Below, in pieces: positions 45,000-56,586 of a DNA stretch of 64,000 nt; the stretch's first letter is position 1; every line of letters starts with the position of its first letter. The stretch is from Sipunculus nudus. Taxonomy: Eukaryota; Annelida; Sipuncula; Golfingiida; Sipunculidae. The stretch lies in contig CM049316.1 in assembly GCA_026874595.1 (NCBI GenBank), positions 74,245,176 to 74,309,175 on the forward strand, in the 5' to 3' direction. The notes under the pieces were generated by a model that did not search any database, was not told the origin of the DNA, and saw only the letters and a program-made list of their open reading frames with translations. A program made the translations under genes and the position numbers.

Positions 45000-46689
45000 G
45001 GTAGCGTACTGAAACTTCATAAATCAAGACTTTCAAAGCCCTTCTTCAGGCCCTTTTGTGTTTTTGCAAAAATTGAAAGAATAAACCTACGAATGAAAAT
45101 GATGTATAGATTTCTAACATTGGGAGGCTACTCTCCTTGTTGGGAAGGAATTTATGAACGGAGTCCGGGGAAGCCACTTGCAAATGTATGGATAGTCCCC
45201 GGGAGGTGTGTGACAGTGTGACATCACAACCCAAAGCTGCGTTGCCTCCGTGATTTCAGTATGGCCGAGGAGGTGATCTGCTCAATCGAGGCAGGGGAAA
45301 TCATGTTCAAATGATGTCTTAGACTGCCCACCGGAAAAGATGAGAACGTCCAGGTTCTTTTAAGAATCAAACAAACTGGCCGAAAACATATACGTACATT
45401 AAAAAAGAATAAGAACCGTGTTAACAAAACAATTATATATATATTAAATAAAAGTTACTTACACTCTCTAGAAAGGCGTTCCCTATGGACCAATAATGAA
45501 TATATTGTCATGAATATACAGTCCCAAGCATGACGGCCATTAGAAAAGTTCCTGATCACTCTCTTTCTTACCACCTGGCTATCGCGCACACACGTAACAC
45601 CGGGATTTAACACTGTCCTGTATTCAGAGAGTTTCTATAATACTCAATATCTCACTGTGTACACACGTTTCAAAGTCCACGTACCCCGCACAGACTATTC
45701 TTTCTGAGAATATCAGACAGTCTCTCACAGCTGATATCTCCTGGAATCATCCAGACCTGGTAACAAAATCAGCTTCCACACAGCAATATTCTGTACCTCT
45801 ACGGTATATATAAAGTCCTAGGTCTGTTCCTGGAAGTGGTTACAACAAGAATCCATCCACCAGGCTACCAGTCCTTTGGCAGAATTCGTTATTTGCTCTT
45901 ATGTATTGTACAGTGAAATCACTCGTGGCTTCTTTAGACATAGACTATCTACAGCTGTCTCCACTGTAACATATGCAGAACGCCAAAGGACTACTGAAGG
46001 TATCGTCAGTCTATACCTCACCGGTACGATGTAACGGGCCTATGTCGTAAAGTTCCCATCCCACTCCTCATAAATGCTTGTTGACGTCACTCCCGATTGT
46101 TATCCAGACAATCATTACTCCAAATTATGCCGACCGTCAATCACTACGCGAATATTCATAAGGAAACGCCTCTAGCAACAGAGTGTGAGAAACTTACACA
46201 GGTGCACTTCTACAACAATCACTAGTGATCCCCGAAACATATGCGGCTACGTCTAAATTAAACCGTACTTAAACGTCTTAAATCAATATCAGACGAGACA
46301 CGTGTGTTTTCTAACATCTAAACGGCCCTATAATTAACATGAGCCATATGTATTCTTTAATCAACTATGTCAAACTATTATCTAAACATGATACATGTCC
46401 ATGTTAATGCTAAATAAAAGATCAAAACATTCATCTGGTTATACTCCCTACTGGAATATTTAATAAGAAAATATTATACCTCAATCATAGCTCTCTCGTG
46501 ACCCCCCCCCCCCCCCAACTACAGCTGTATCAATCCAATACAAGTTACTGAAGACATCCGATGACGGTGTTCCATAATACGTAATGTGACATTATTATAC
46601 AACTATTTCTATTTACACTGTCTTCACAAAGATCTACATTATCTAATCGAGTTCAACATCTTTGTAATCTGCCATAAAGGTCTGGTCCA
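45000..46689 (-). other. Probable 3' part of a decayed retroelement, unassigned
   Basis: Less AT-rich than its flanks and downstream, in minus-strand sense, of the gypsy RT-RNase H remnant. A run of about 15 C lies at about 46,503-46,517. Minus-strand frames at 45427-45224 and 45234-45046 adjoin and look like one broken coding stretch with no recognised domain. No integrase motif was found. Part of this may be LTR. Confidence 0.3.
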
Positions 46690-47520
46690 TAATTAATTTT
46701 ACCAGAAACAGCCTGTATTTCAAATCTAAACTATTGCAACCCTAAAGCCCATCTCATTGCTCATTTGTTCACGCACTTGGCTTTGCTAGTACACTTGAGA
46801 AGTTTGTGGTCTGTTTGAATCGGGAATGGTTTACATGACAAGTACATCTCGAATATCTGAACTGCCTAAACAATTGCTATAGACTATCTTCCAATGATAG
46901 AGTAATTTCTTTCTCTAGCAAGTAATTTCCTCCTAGCATAAGCTATCGGACGCATCATCCTATCGTGTTCATGCATTAGGATACTTCCGATTCCGACATC
47001 CCACGCGTCGCATTTCAGGTAGAACCGCTTACTGAAATCGTGCAGCCTAAGAATCGGAATGTCAGTCAGCTTAGCATTAAGTGAGCTGTACGCATTCTTT
47101 CCAATCTAAATTGTTAGGCTGTCCTTTACGCGTTAGGTCCGATGGCGGGACTGCTATCTCAGCAAAGTAAGGCACGAACTTTCGGTAATAACCGGTAAGG
47201 CCTAGAAGGCATCATGCGGTAAATACTGCCCCTGTCGTCACTAATTCAAAAGACATTAATCTGAGCTGGTAATGTCCTTCAGGCGTTGCGAATGCAGTTT
47301 TGTCTCTATATTCCTCTGACACTGGAATCTGCCAGTGCTCTTTCGTTAGATCGATCTTCGTAAAATAACCACTTTAGGCTACTTCCGTGAAGAGTTTCCG
47401 ACTCCGGCATCGGTTAAGGATCGTATACGGCCGACTGGTTTAACAAACGGGTAATCGATCATAAATCCTTCCGTCTTGTTTACGCAGCATGATATAAGGT
47501 GACGCAATGCTTTATCTGTC
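46690..47520 (-). mobile_element. Ty3/gypsy RT-RNase H remnant with internal deletion
   Basis: Minus-strand frames read IDLTKEHWQIPVSEEYRDKT, AFATPEGHYQLRLMSFELVT (RT), then jump to GLTGYYRKFVPYF (post-RT connection), then RNase H: FYLKCDASDVGIGSILMHEH, PIAYARRKLLARERNYSII-like, and QTDHKLLKCTSKAK. The YxDD active-site block and about 80 residues around it are missing, and stops are present. The sequence type differs from the gypsy element at 12.8-19 kb, so this is a second family. The enzyme cannot be functional. Confidence 0.85.
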
Positions 47521-48034
47521 AGAGAATACAGCTGACATGAGCTGCAACCCTCTGACTTATTCGAAGGAAAATGCCCACCGCATGCCTGGCCTGGCCATAC
47601 TGAGTCAAAGGTATCTATGTATCACCATCTGCACCAGTAGAAAAGGTTTTCTCAACCGCTGGAAATATCTTCCGGCCAGAGAGTAACAGGCTGTCAGACA
47701 ACTTGTTTGAATCACTGATGTTTGTCAAGTACAACGCACATTTGTGAACTCAATATATACACAACATTAAGAGACATTTCAGTGACACTGTTCTCCTGTT
47801 TGTCAACAATAATCCATGTTCCATGTTTACTAGCAACCTATATATGTACATATGGTCATACCTCTGTCAAAAAGTAACTGATTTGATAACATAAATTAAT
47901 TACAGAAATAGACTGTATTATAGTGAATAAATTTGATATTGTTATTTCATAATAAAAATGATCCTAAAAGGTTGTTTTTTATTATTTTCTACGGATAAAA
48001 AGTATATTTTATATGCTGTAGTATATTATAGACA
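47521..48034. other. Spacer, no gene seen
   Basis: The first about 180 bp may be leftover gypsy pol; the rest is AT-rich with no supported feature. Confidence 0.4.
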
Positions 48035-48240
48035 TTTGCATTTAAAAGCACTTAAATGCATTTGCATTTGCATTTGAATAAAACCTAAATGCATTTGCAT
48101 TTGCATTTAAATGCAATGACTGGAAAAGCATTTACAATTGCATTTGCATTTAAATGCAATAAGTGGTAAGGCATTTGCCATTGCATTTGCATTTTGGGAA
48201 ACAACATAACATTTGCATTTGCATTTAAATGCGCCGAGTT
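48035..48240. repeat. Minisatellite of ATTTGCAT octamers
   Basis: Repeated blocks of gcatttgcatttaaatgca, separated by short variable linkers (atgactggaaaa, ataagtggtaagg, tttgggaaacaac). About nine ATTTGCAT words lie in about 200 bp, with higher-order spacing of roughly 55-60 bp. ATTTGCAT is the reverse complement of the POU/octamer site ATGCAAAT. Confidence 0.85.
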
Positions 48241-48316
48241 ACATTTGAACCAAACCCTGGCACCTGATAAATATAGCAAACCAGGTGAGTATGTGAGACA
48301 CATTTATGAGAGGTTA

Positions 48317-49730
48317 CAATCAAACCTGGGGTCAATTCTGAATTGAATTTGATTTGAACTGGAGTTGAAGGGAAAATTAAATGAATTGGAATTGAATAGG
48401 AATAGAAGTGTACAAGCCACATTAAAAATGTCCCAGCTTTCATATTATCCAAAGTGTCCCTCATTGGAAGTTGTTGCTCAAGGTCAGTTCTAAAATCAGC
48501 CTTGCAGCATTTGGTTAAAGTCAAAACAAATCCTTCTCTTTAATGACACAATTATCATGATAACAGAAATGCTACTTCAGCACTTTTCCTGAATTGTTTG
48601 TATCAGCAGTTTCAGCCAACAGAGATGGGGTATAATATTAATATAATAATAAGATGTATCATGATAGAAATTTTACAGCTTCTGAAAAATTAGTAATAAT
48701 AATATATATATAAAACTGAGATGTAACAGTTATGATAATAGAAGGCAAAGTATAAGAGTAATTTGTGTTCCTTTCTATTATTATGAATTTCCTGCTGTGC
48801 AATAAAGCATGTGATCAGATATTACTGAACTGACTCGTTTTAGTCCAGTGTTTTTCTAGGATATGGCTTCTGTTACAGCATTGTGTGTGCCTTGAGCTTC
48901 TCTGCTGTCCTGTTGTACCTTTACCATCTGTTATTTATGTGGTGACCAGTGTGTCTGAATAATTCGGGTATGTCATGGGACAGAACAAGCAGCAGCATTG
49001 AGATATTAAAATACCTCCCATAGACTGCTTGACCAGTCTTTGATCAGTAAAATTATTTTGCACCAGATTTGTTGGCCTTGCTATTGTCAGGGAATATAAC
49101 AGTAATCAGCCTCCTCCCCATGCGAATGAGAACTTAATTGTTTTTCATCACCAAAAATAGAATATATGCATATATATTAATTGCACGAGTATATTAATTG
49201 CACTCATATTGGCCAGTCATTGAAATCCAAACAAACCTTTATCCAAATTTAGGCAGTTTACCTATCTGATCTGAAGAAACAATTGCAGAGTATAACTAGA
49301 AAGAGACTAAAACTATAGTTTGCTATGCCTTACCACGTGAAATTGAAAAACTCGTAACTACTGACACTTTATTTAGCTTTACACTAAAACCTGTCTGGCT
49401 TCTATGCCTTTCCACATGAAATGGTAAAACTTGTAATTACTGACACTAATTAATTAAGTTTTGAAGCAAATTCAACCAATTGTGAACAAAAGTGTACATC
49501 GTGTACCTGTGGAAAGTAATTGAAGACCTGTGATAACACTTGAAACCCCAATGAAATATATTCAAATGATTACAACTTTTTGAATCGCAAATTGAATTGA
49601 ATGGAATATAAATCATTTGAATTGAATTTGAATTGATATCTTTCTTCAGCACATTGAATTGAATTTGAATTGAAGTTTCATAAAAGTTCTTGCAATGGAA
49701 TTGATAAAATTTAATTGACCCCAGGTCTGG
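48317..49730. mobile_element. 1.4-kb element with inverted ends and subterminal repeats
   Basis: The left end AACCTGGGGTCAATT and the right end AATTGACCCCAGGT are inverted complements. Inside each end are runs of TTGAATTGAATTTGAATTGA-like words (about 48,330-48,400 and 49,570-49,680). No transposase is visible, so it would be non-autonomous. No clear target duplication was found, so the outer limits and the superfamily are uncertain. Confidence 0.6.
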
Positions 49731-50398
49731 TTAACCGATGAGTCGAATGTGGACAATTAAAAAAATCAGGCGAGTGCGCGCACAAGCCTGATCTGTAAAT
49801 GTTCCATGCCAGTCATATCGCGGTAACTGGTTTGATATTTATCACCCCAATAGCTCCAGAAATGCATTTTTATTTAAATACATTCAAAATAATTAGAGGC
49901 ACCTTTTTTTTACAAGTAAATATTTTACATTGAATTTTCATTGATGCCTGACACCCAGATTGCGATTCTTAGACACAGTGGTCCATTTTTATATAAACAA
50001 TAAGGATAATTAAATTTGAAACCCTTTATATTGCAACCATAATTATATGTCCTAAACTTGTCATGAGGTATTCATATATATGTATGACGCATTTACGAGC
50101 AGGTGAGGTATAAAGTTAATGAGAAAGCTAAATGAGCCTAACACAAGTGTAAAATGTGTACACATCGACAGACATACATGAGCACAAACACTGGTTGTTA
50201 AGCGTCCTTGACAATGTTAGAGCCTGAACGAAAGTGTTTATCATTAAACTTTGTGTTTATATTTGACAGTCAAAGCGACATGTAAATAGACCTACGTACG
50301 GACGTTAAAATTAAGTGCAGAAGACGTTTATGAGCTCCTTATTCATGAAATGTATATAAAAACACTACAATGTAGGTGACCCTCGTACAGCACAGTTT

Positions 50399-50790
50399 AT
50401 GAGTCTTATTGAATCACTTGGTCCGGTACAAAGTGTCTGTAACCCTTCTCATGGCAGAGACCACATACTTGATGTTGTTATTACACAGGAGTCTGACTCG
50501 CTCCTCGTGAATCCTCCATGTGTCACCAATCCTGGTTTAAGTGATCATATCGCCATTCACGTTACCATTCATGTTGCATGACCACACACGCCCGAAAGGC
50601 TTGTTACTTTCTTGGCGGACAAAGGCATTCATCTCAAGGAGTTCGATGATGACCTCGCCCAATGTATGTCCGATGCACCGCTGTCTTCAGAAACTAGTGT
50701 AGAAACTAGTTGAATTTTACAAAACCAGCCTCGCATCACTGTTTGATAAATATGCTCCCCAGCAAAAAGGGTCTCATGTAACATATGACC
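50399..50790 (+). mobile_element. LINE endonuclease C-terminal fragment (CR1/Jockey-like)
   Basis: Plus-strand frame reads SHGRDHILDVVITQESDSLL then NPGLSDHIAIHVTI. The 'LDVVIT...SDH' motif is the end of the apurinic-type endonuclease of non-LTR elements, and the SDH histidine is catalytic. Decayed downstream frames (FLADKGIHLKEFDDDLAQ) continue to about 50,790. It is a different type from the minus-strand LINE starting just beyond. Confidence 0.65.
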
Positions 50791-50925
50791 AAATAACATA
50801 TGATTTTCATAACATTTTGGTTCTCTTCTACCTTACGCTCCAACAGTTCCATTTTTGTACATGCTTCTTAAACAATTGTAAAGTTTTAATGTTCACGTCA
50901 TTTCGATAGTTGAATATTTAAAAAC

Positions 50926-53100
50926 TTAGAGATTAATAGCAGGCCTTTTTTTCTCATAATGTTCTGCACAAGCTGTATAAATTAACGACTTGCACTTATT
51001 TGGCATCACAACTCTAGTATTTACTACCAATTCAAATATCTGGTTGAAGAACGAAACACTCACAGTGCGTTCACAAAATATATGTGTGATCGTCTCTTCT
51101 CTATTTGTACAATGCAAGCATTTATGTGTGTCTATTATTTTCCGTCTATACAATTTTTCGTTTACCGATAGAATATTATGAAGAATCCTGTACTGGAATT
51201 GTCTTAAATACAGTGCCAATATGTGCATACTCACTTATTTCATAATTAATTTTAACTGAGGAAACGTTACCGAACTCCTCCAGTAATTCTAGGGCAGCAC
51301 TCATAGAATCAAGGTCTTTCTGAAAAACGTGGTATCATCAGCAAATAAATTCATTTTAATTTCCCCTCACTTTATCTGATTGACGAACCTCTATGGCCAG
51401 GATTTGAATAACAAGCAAGAAAGGTATGAGGCTAAAGGGTCCCCTGACCGGTACCTCTTTCTAAGTTAAAATAACCCTTTGTATATCCATTCATTATGAC
51501 ACAGCTTTCCAAATGTTGGTGTTATATTCATTAACGGAATCCAAAACTCTAACGGGTGGTATATAAAAACACATAATCAAACGAAACGAAAGCCGCTTCA
51601 AAATCAATGGCTAAAATAATTGCTTTATACCTCAAATTCAAAGAGTATTCTAATATATTATTAATGAGATGAGAGGTATCCGATATTTTCGTGTTTTTTA
51701 CGAATGCAGTCTGTTCCCCGCCATTTAATTTTGGTAAACTTTTCTGTAATCTCTTAACTAATAATCTTTAATGATATTATAATTTTAACATCGAAATTAA
51801 CCGAACTTATTGGTCTCCATGGCGACATATATCTTTCATCTTGTCCCTTTTTTATGAGTTTAATTACAGCTTGTCTTTGACTGGCTGTTAATGATCCGTT
51901 AGAAATGCCTCTTTTTAAACAGGATAATAAGTCATCAACCAGAATATCAAAACAGGTTACACATAACTCTTAAGGTAAACCATCGTTACCTTGTGTTTAA
52001 TTACTTTTTTCCGTTTCCTATCACGCGTCTAGTATATCCTTTTTGTCAACTGCGGCATCGCAAATACGAGCCTCCGTGACTGATAATGTCGGGATCTTTA
52101 GTTTGGATAAGAAAGTTGAGCAATTTAAAACACTTATGTTAGTCGTCTGTGAATATTTCATTTGGTAAAAGGATTTGATCTCATCCATCATTTCTTTCGG
52201 TGAACTTAACTCCTTCCCCTTTGCCAATAATTTCTATATATTTGATTTATTCTTGTTTTTTTTCTAAATTGAAGAAATATTTTGTACAACGTTCTCCTTC
52301 TTCTTACTGTTGGACTCTTGATTTAATAATTTGTCCGTCTGTAACACGTGCATAATACACTTCAAGTTTTTATTTAGATATATCATATAAACTTTGGCTG
52401 GACTGGTCATTTCTATGTAAATTGTTTTCGGCGCCCGCAAATTTCTCTTCAAGGGTAATGGGATCCATTACTGGTCTTATCGACATATTGTTTATATGTG
52501 CATTAAGTTCAGCTTCAACAAAGAGATAATCCAGTCTCCGTTGCCTTATAGGCGTTTTTGACCTCCATGTCTACTGTGAGTTTCCTGGGTGTCTTATTCT
52601 CTAAAGATCGATTAATCAATATTCAGATAAAATGGATTTTGATAATTTTACTGATTTAGGCTTTGACTTAAAATTAGCTTCAGCTGCATCAATATGTCTT
52701 AAAGATAAGTTAAAACTCCTCCCTATATTATTAATTAAGTATTTCTAGTATATTTAAGATTTTATTTAAAAAAGGTGATTTAATCAGTCTCAGTATTTGG
52801 AGATATATGTTTATAAAGAGATATTTTTACCATTTATAACTAATTTTATTTAAATATATCGGCCCTATGTATCGGTATATTTACTTATCGCCTCCAAGTC
52901 AATATTTATCCCTACTAGAATCATGACCCCTCTCGCTAAATTTGTGCCGTGAAAAAGAAAATAGCCCCCGGCCATTCCTCCTCAACTGCGTTTCCACATT
53001 TTCTGTACTGGGTGTTTCCTGCAAAATATTATACTATTGGCATATTTCCCATTTGATTACCTATTGTATATTTGATTTATTTTCTTAATTTACGCAAAGC
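50926..53100 (-). mobile_element. L1/Tx1-like LINE, ORF2 (endonuclease-RT), decayed
   Basis: From high to low coordinates: endonuclease block (MWKRS..., FHGTNLARGVMILVGINIDL) at about 53,030-52,860; RLDYLFVEAELNAHINNMS near 52,500; linker SFYQMKYSQTTNI at 52,170; RT (ILEYSLNLRYKAIILAIDFE at about 51,630), with the catalytic FADDTTFF intact at about 51,335-51,355; and a zinc-binding tail (KCLHCTNREETITHIFCE) at about 51,100. Many stops and frame changes. This order is that of L1/Tx1 ORF2, the enzyme for target-primed reverse transcription. Confidence 0.85.
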
Positions 53101-53751
53101 CTCTCACTTTTAATGTTATTACCGAAAAATTGAATTGAGTATACATAGCCGATTGTATCTCCTAATGCATGTATATTTCACCCGATAGACATTGTTCTTG
53201 ATCTTTACATTATACCCAGTTATAACAACATTCATGTCGCCACTATTATAAATTGACTCAATATAAAGTTTAACTAAACTTATAACTATACTTAAACTGA
53301 GCTTATTCTGACACATATACCCCGAATCAGACATGCCAAATTAATCACAAAAAAAGTTAAAAATTAAATTCATATATCAACAAGAAAAACTTTTTCAGGG
53401 CTGTTCGAGAAATGCATGTTTTACCAGTAAATTAAAGATATGCTTCACGCTTGCGGAAATTCGATATGTAGCCAAAAATTATATTTGTTTGTTAAACTAA
53501 AATAAAAGTAATTTAATACTCGCATTTTTTTTAAATCGCAGAAAAAAAGAACAGAACAGACCGGCTCCGCATTATGTATCAATCTCCGAGTAATATTAGC
53601 GAAAAGCTTTTTTCATATATCAATAATTAACCCATTTATTTGTCAACAAATATAGTTAACTAAACATGTTAACCATATTATAGACATTTTTAAACAATGT
53701 GAAAAATTCCTGTCAAAGGAATAAAGATACTTCAGAAATATTTATATTTTA

Positions 53752-54690
53752 TCACGCGTTTGGTGTAGACGTCATGGGTTGCGTCAACACAGTTGTGTCG
53801 GAGTACAATCTTGGTGGGTTTTGTTTTGTCGCCTCTGCCCAAGAGTAGTAATCCCCCGCACTACAGAACTTATGAACCTTATTTCGCCGGTATTTGACAC
53901 ACACAGTACCCTCAGCTGTCCAACAATCCGAGGTAATGTTTTCTCGTTTTACACTCAAAGCGAAATTGAACATGGCCAATCTTGTTCTGGTTAAGTTTTC
54001 ATTTATGTTAACCATTTTTGTCGTCTCACCGGTCATTTTTAAGCGTGACTCTGCTTTCATAATGACCCGTTTTGTCCTGTGCGACACAAACTTGACCAGG
54101 ATTTGACGGGATTTACCTGTAGTCACAGGGCGACCGACTCGTTGAGACCTCTGGGTGTCCCTCGGCTGAATATCGACATTCAAGTGGTTTCTGGTCAAGT
54201 CTATTATATAACCGAGCTATGTCCTCATCCTTGTTTTCTAGTCAAGAATTATTAATTCTGATAGAGTTCCGTCTAGAATATTGTTCATGTTTCTAAAGAC
54301 ATATACTCATTTCTATACTCATTTATTTTTTTCTCTAACTGACACACCGTTTCCAAGAGAAAGTCTATTTTACTTACATAGTTTCTAATTCTATGTTCCA
54401 CCGCCGCACCAACAATGCCTTTCTAGGATGACCTTATAATTTCAGAGTTTGTTAACCTCTCAACATCATCAAGGAAGAGAGCAAGGTCAATTTCCTGCTT
54501 TTTTGTCTTTAACATTCAGATTTGCTATAGAACAATCTTCAGAAGAGTCAAAATTAGCCATATTAGAGCGTTTATTGTTAGGAGTATTTAAACCACCGCC
54601 GCCAGAAGATTCACTTAGAAATCTTTTCTTTTGGACAGACTTTCCTGCTATCTCTGTTGCTATTAGTTTGTTTACACAGTTCAACCATAA
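53752..54690 (-). mobile_element. L1/Tx1-like LINE, ORF1
   Basis: The 148-codon frame 54198-53752 contains SRQILVKFVSHRTKRVIMKA, NINENLTRTRLAMFNFALSV and CWTAEGTVCVKYRRNKVHK. This matches the 'RPIIVKFxxYKxKxxIxxAxxxLKGT... INEDLT' pattern of L1-type ORF1 nucleic-acid-binding proteins. An N-terminal piece lies at 54684-54487 (RFLSESSGGGG), out of frame with it. ORF1 lies upstream of ORF2 on the same strand, as expected, so the element spans about 50.9-54.7 kb. Confidence 0.75.
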
Positions 54691-54699
54691 GGAAGACCT

Positions 54700-55637
54700 T
54701 GACCTACATAATACGATCAGTTACAGAGTTTATTTAACACCTCTGAAAAAGTACAATATTGGCCATGATATAATTATTTAGCCTTCAGCCTTTCGAACAT
54801 GTATGTTAGAGAACTTGAAACATAATAGCCCTATAATTTCTACAAACAAACATTGTTTTACCTCACTTTCAAACCATTTTTACGGAACCGGTCTCATCTG
54901 CGTTTTTTATCGAACAGCGCCATCTGTGTATGGTTATAACATATAACAATTGTTTAATGTGTGGTCATATCCTATTGTAATTTGTCGGAAGATATGTTAT
55001 CTTTTTCGATTACATTTTTAAAATGTCATATGAAATTTCATATGTCATTAAAAATTCTTATAACCATCTGAGAACTTGATTAACATATTTTACTTTATTC
55101 AGAGGTTCTTTGACAGAGCTGTACAACTCATGGTATAGGTATAATTAAAAGTTAAAGAGACTGTTAATATATATTAACCACTGCCGTAGGTGTTTGCTGT
55201 ATTTAATCCTGCCGGAAGTTTAATTAACATAATGACCTATATATTAATTTTCATCAAAACGTCATTACAATTTTAAACTAATTTATAAAATTTAAATATA
55301 TCTTCTGCCAAGTCACATTAGAAATTTCAGTATCATCTATTTCTTTATGACCTATATAGTGATCCTAGTTATATTCAGGTATGCCTAAATCATTTTTTTG
55401 CAATCTGATGCAGTATATGTCATGGAACAGCAGGCAACAATTTCTAGAATAAAAGGTAATTGGCCAGCAACTCTATGTGACCTTAATAGCATTTTCATTC
55501 AATGAATGATCATAAACATTTGACAAAGGAGCAACCAATCAGGTGATCATAAACATCATAAAGCGTCAATCATACGATAAAATAATTGCTTATTTTGACA
55601 AAGCTCTGTCAAACAGAACACGTGTAGTTTGTACCAG
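54700..55637. other. Spacer, possible small inverted-repeat element
   Basis: No gene seen. Weak inverted ends (TTTGACAGAGCT near 55,108 and its complement near 55,600) suggest a MITE of about 515 bp, without a target duplication. Confidence 0.35.
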
Positions 55638-55990
55638 TAGGGCTGTATCAATATATCGATATATCGATACGAATCGATATACGACGTCGATACGATAACC
55701 GAAATGCGTTGCCTACTGTATCGGTCGTATCGATTGCTTACTTATGAATAGCATTCTAACTTTAACTTTACATATAACCATGCCGATTTATAAATCTATA
55801 TGCATTGCAGCCTATATATTTGTTGCTTTGACTTTTAAGACTTGTTAATAAATGTATACACGCATGTACGTCAGTACTTCCATGACAAGCAGGCGCATGT
55901 GAGCGATAATAGGAGAATGATAAACCTTTATCTTTATTAATGAAATCGATTTCACATCACATATTGCTACTAGGAACAAGGTACATTCAC

Positions 55991-56030
<40 letters not shown>

Positions 56031-56578
56031 TAATCTCTATTTTTTTATTTACGCGGCCGGTCATAGTTTTCTCGGAACCCTCGCGTTCGACATCAGATCA
56101 ATTAATTCAGACAAATAAATCGTTAAAGCCTGGGGATAAATCCTGTACAAACAGGAGAGTGACTAATGGGATTCATATTCACAGAATTTTACAAAAATTT
56201 GTAATTACATGACATAAAAAACAGCCTATGATCTTACCCACCAAATGCAATAAAACATGTTCATGCGGGGTGGGGGGGGGGGGTGCTAAGGGCTAAAAAA
56301 AGATCGAGATTTTGCTAGTCTTAATTAGAGAGATTTTTATATTTAAAAGCAACTGGTTTGTTTATCGATTTAATATCAAGTTTAAGCTGCTTAAGTGCAT
56401 AGCATAATTGATATGCTGTATGTTAAAATAAAAAACATAAAAAAACAAGTCACAGAGCCTACATTAAGAAATGATATACAAAGAAAAAATGAAACGTATC
56501 GTCAATACGTATCGGTATCGAATTAACTGTATCGGAATACGTATTGTGTCGTAGGAGGCGGACCGATACACAGCCCTA
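55638..56578. mobile_element. hAT-type non-autonomous element with 8-bp target duplication
   Basis: Ends TAGGGCTGTATC... and ...GATACACAGCCCTA are inverted repeats. The element is flanked by a perfect 8-bp duplication TGTACCAG (55630-55637 and 56579-56586). An 8-bp duplication and TAGGG-type ends are hallmarks of hAT transposons. Subterminal regions are rich in TATCGAT/CGATACG words in both orientations, likely transposase-binding repeats. At 941 bp with no transposase frame it depends on an enzyme elsewhere. It contains a (TA)n run (55991-56026) and a G-rich tract near 56,270. Confidence 0.9.
55991..56026. repeat. (TA)n microsatellite inside hAT element
   Basis: About 36 bp of TA dinucleotides. 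Confidence 0.95.
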
Positions 56579-56586
56579 TGTACCAG

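Noticed and set aside
55105-55618. Possible MITE with TTTGACAGAGCT ends
   Set aside because: Inverted ends are short and imperfect and no target duplication was found.
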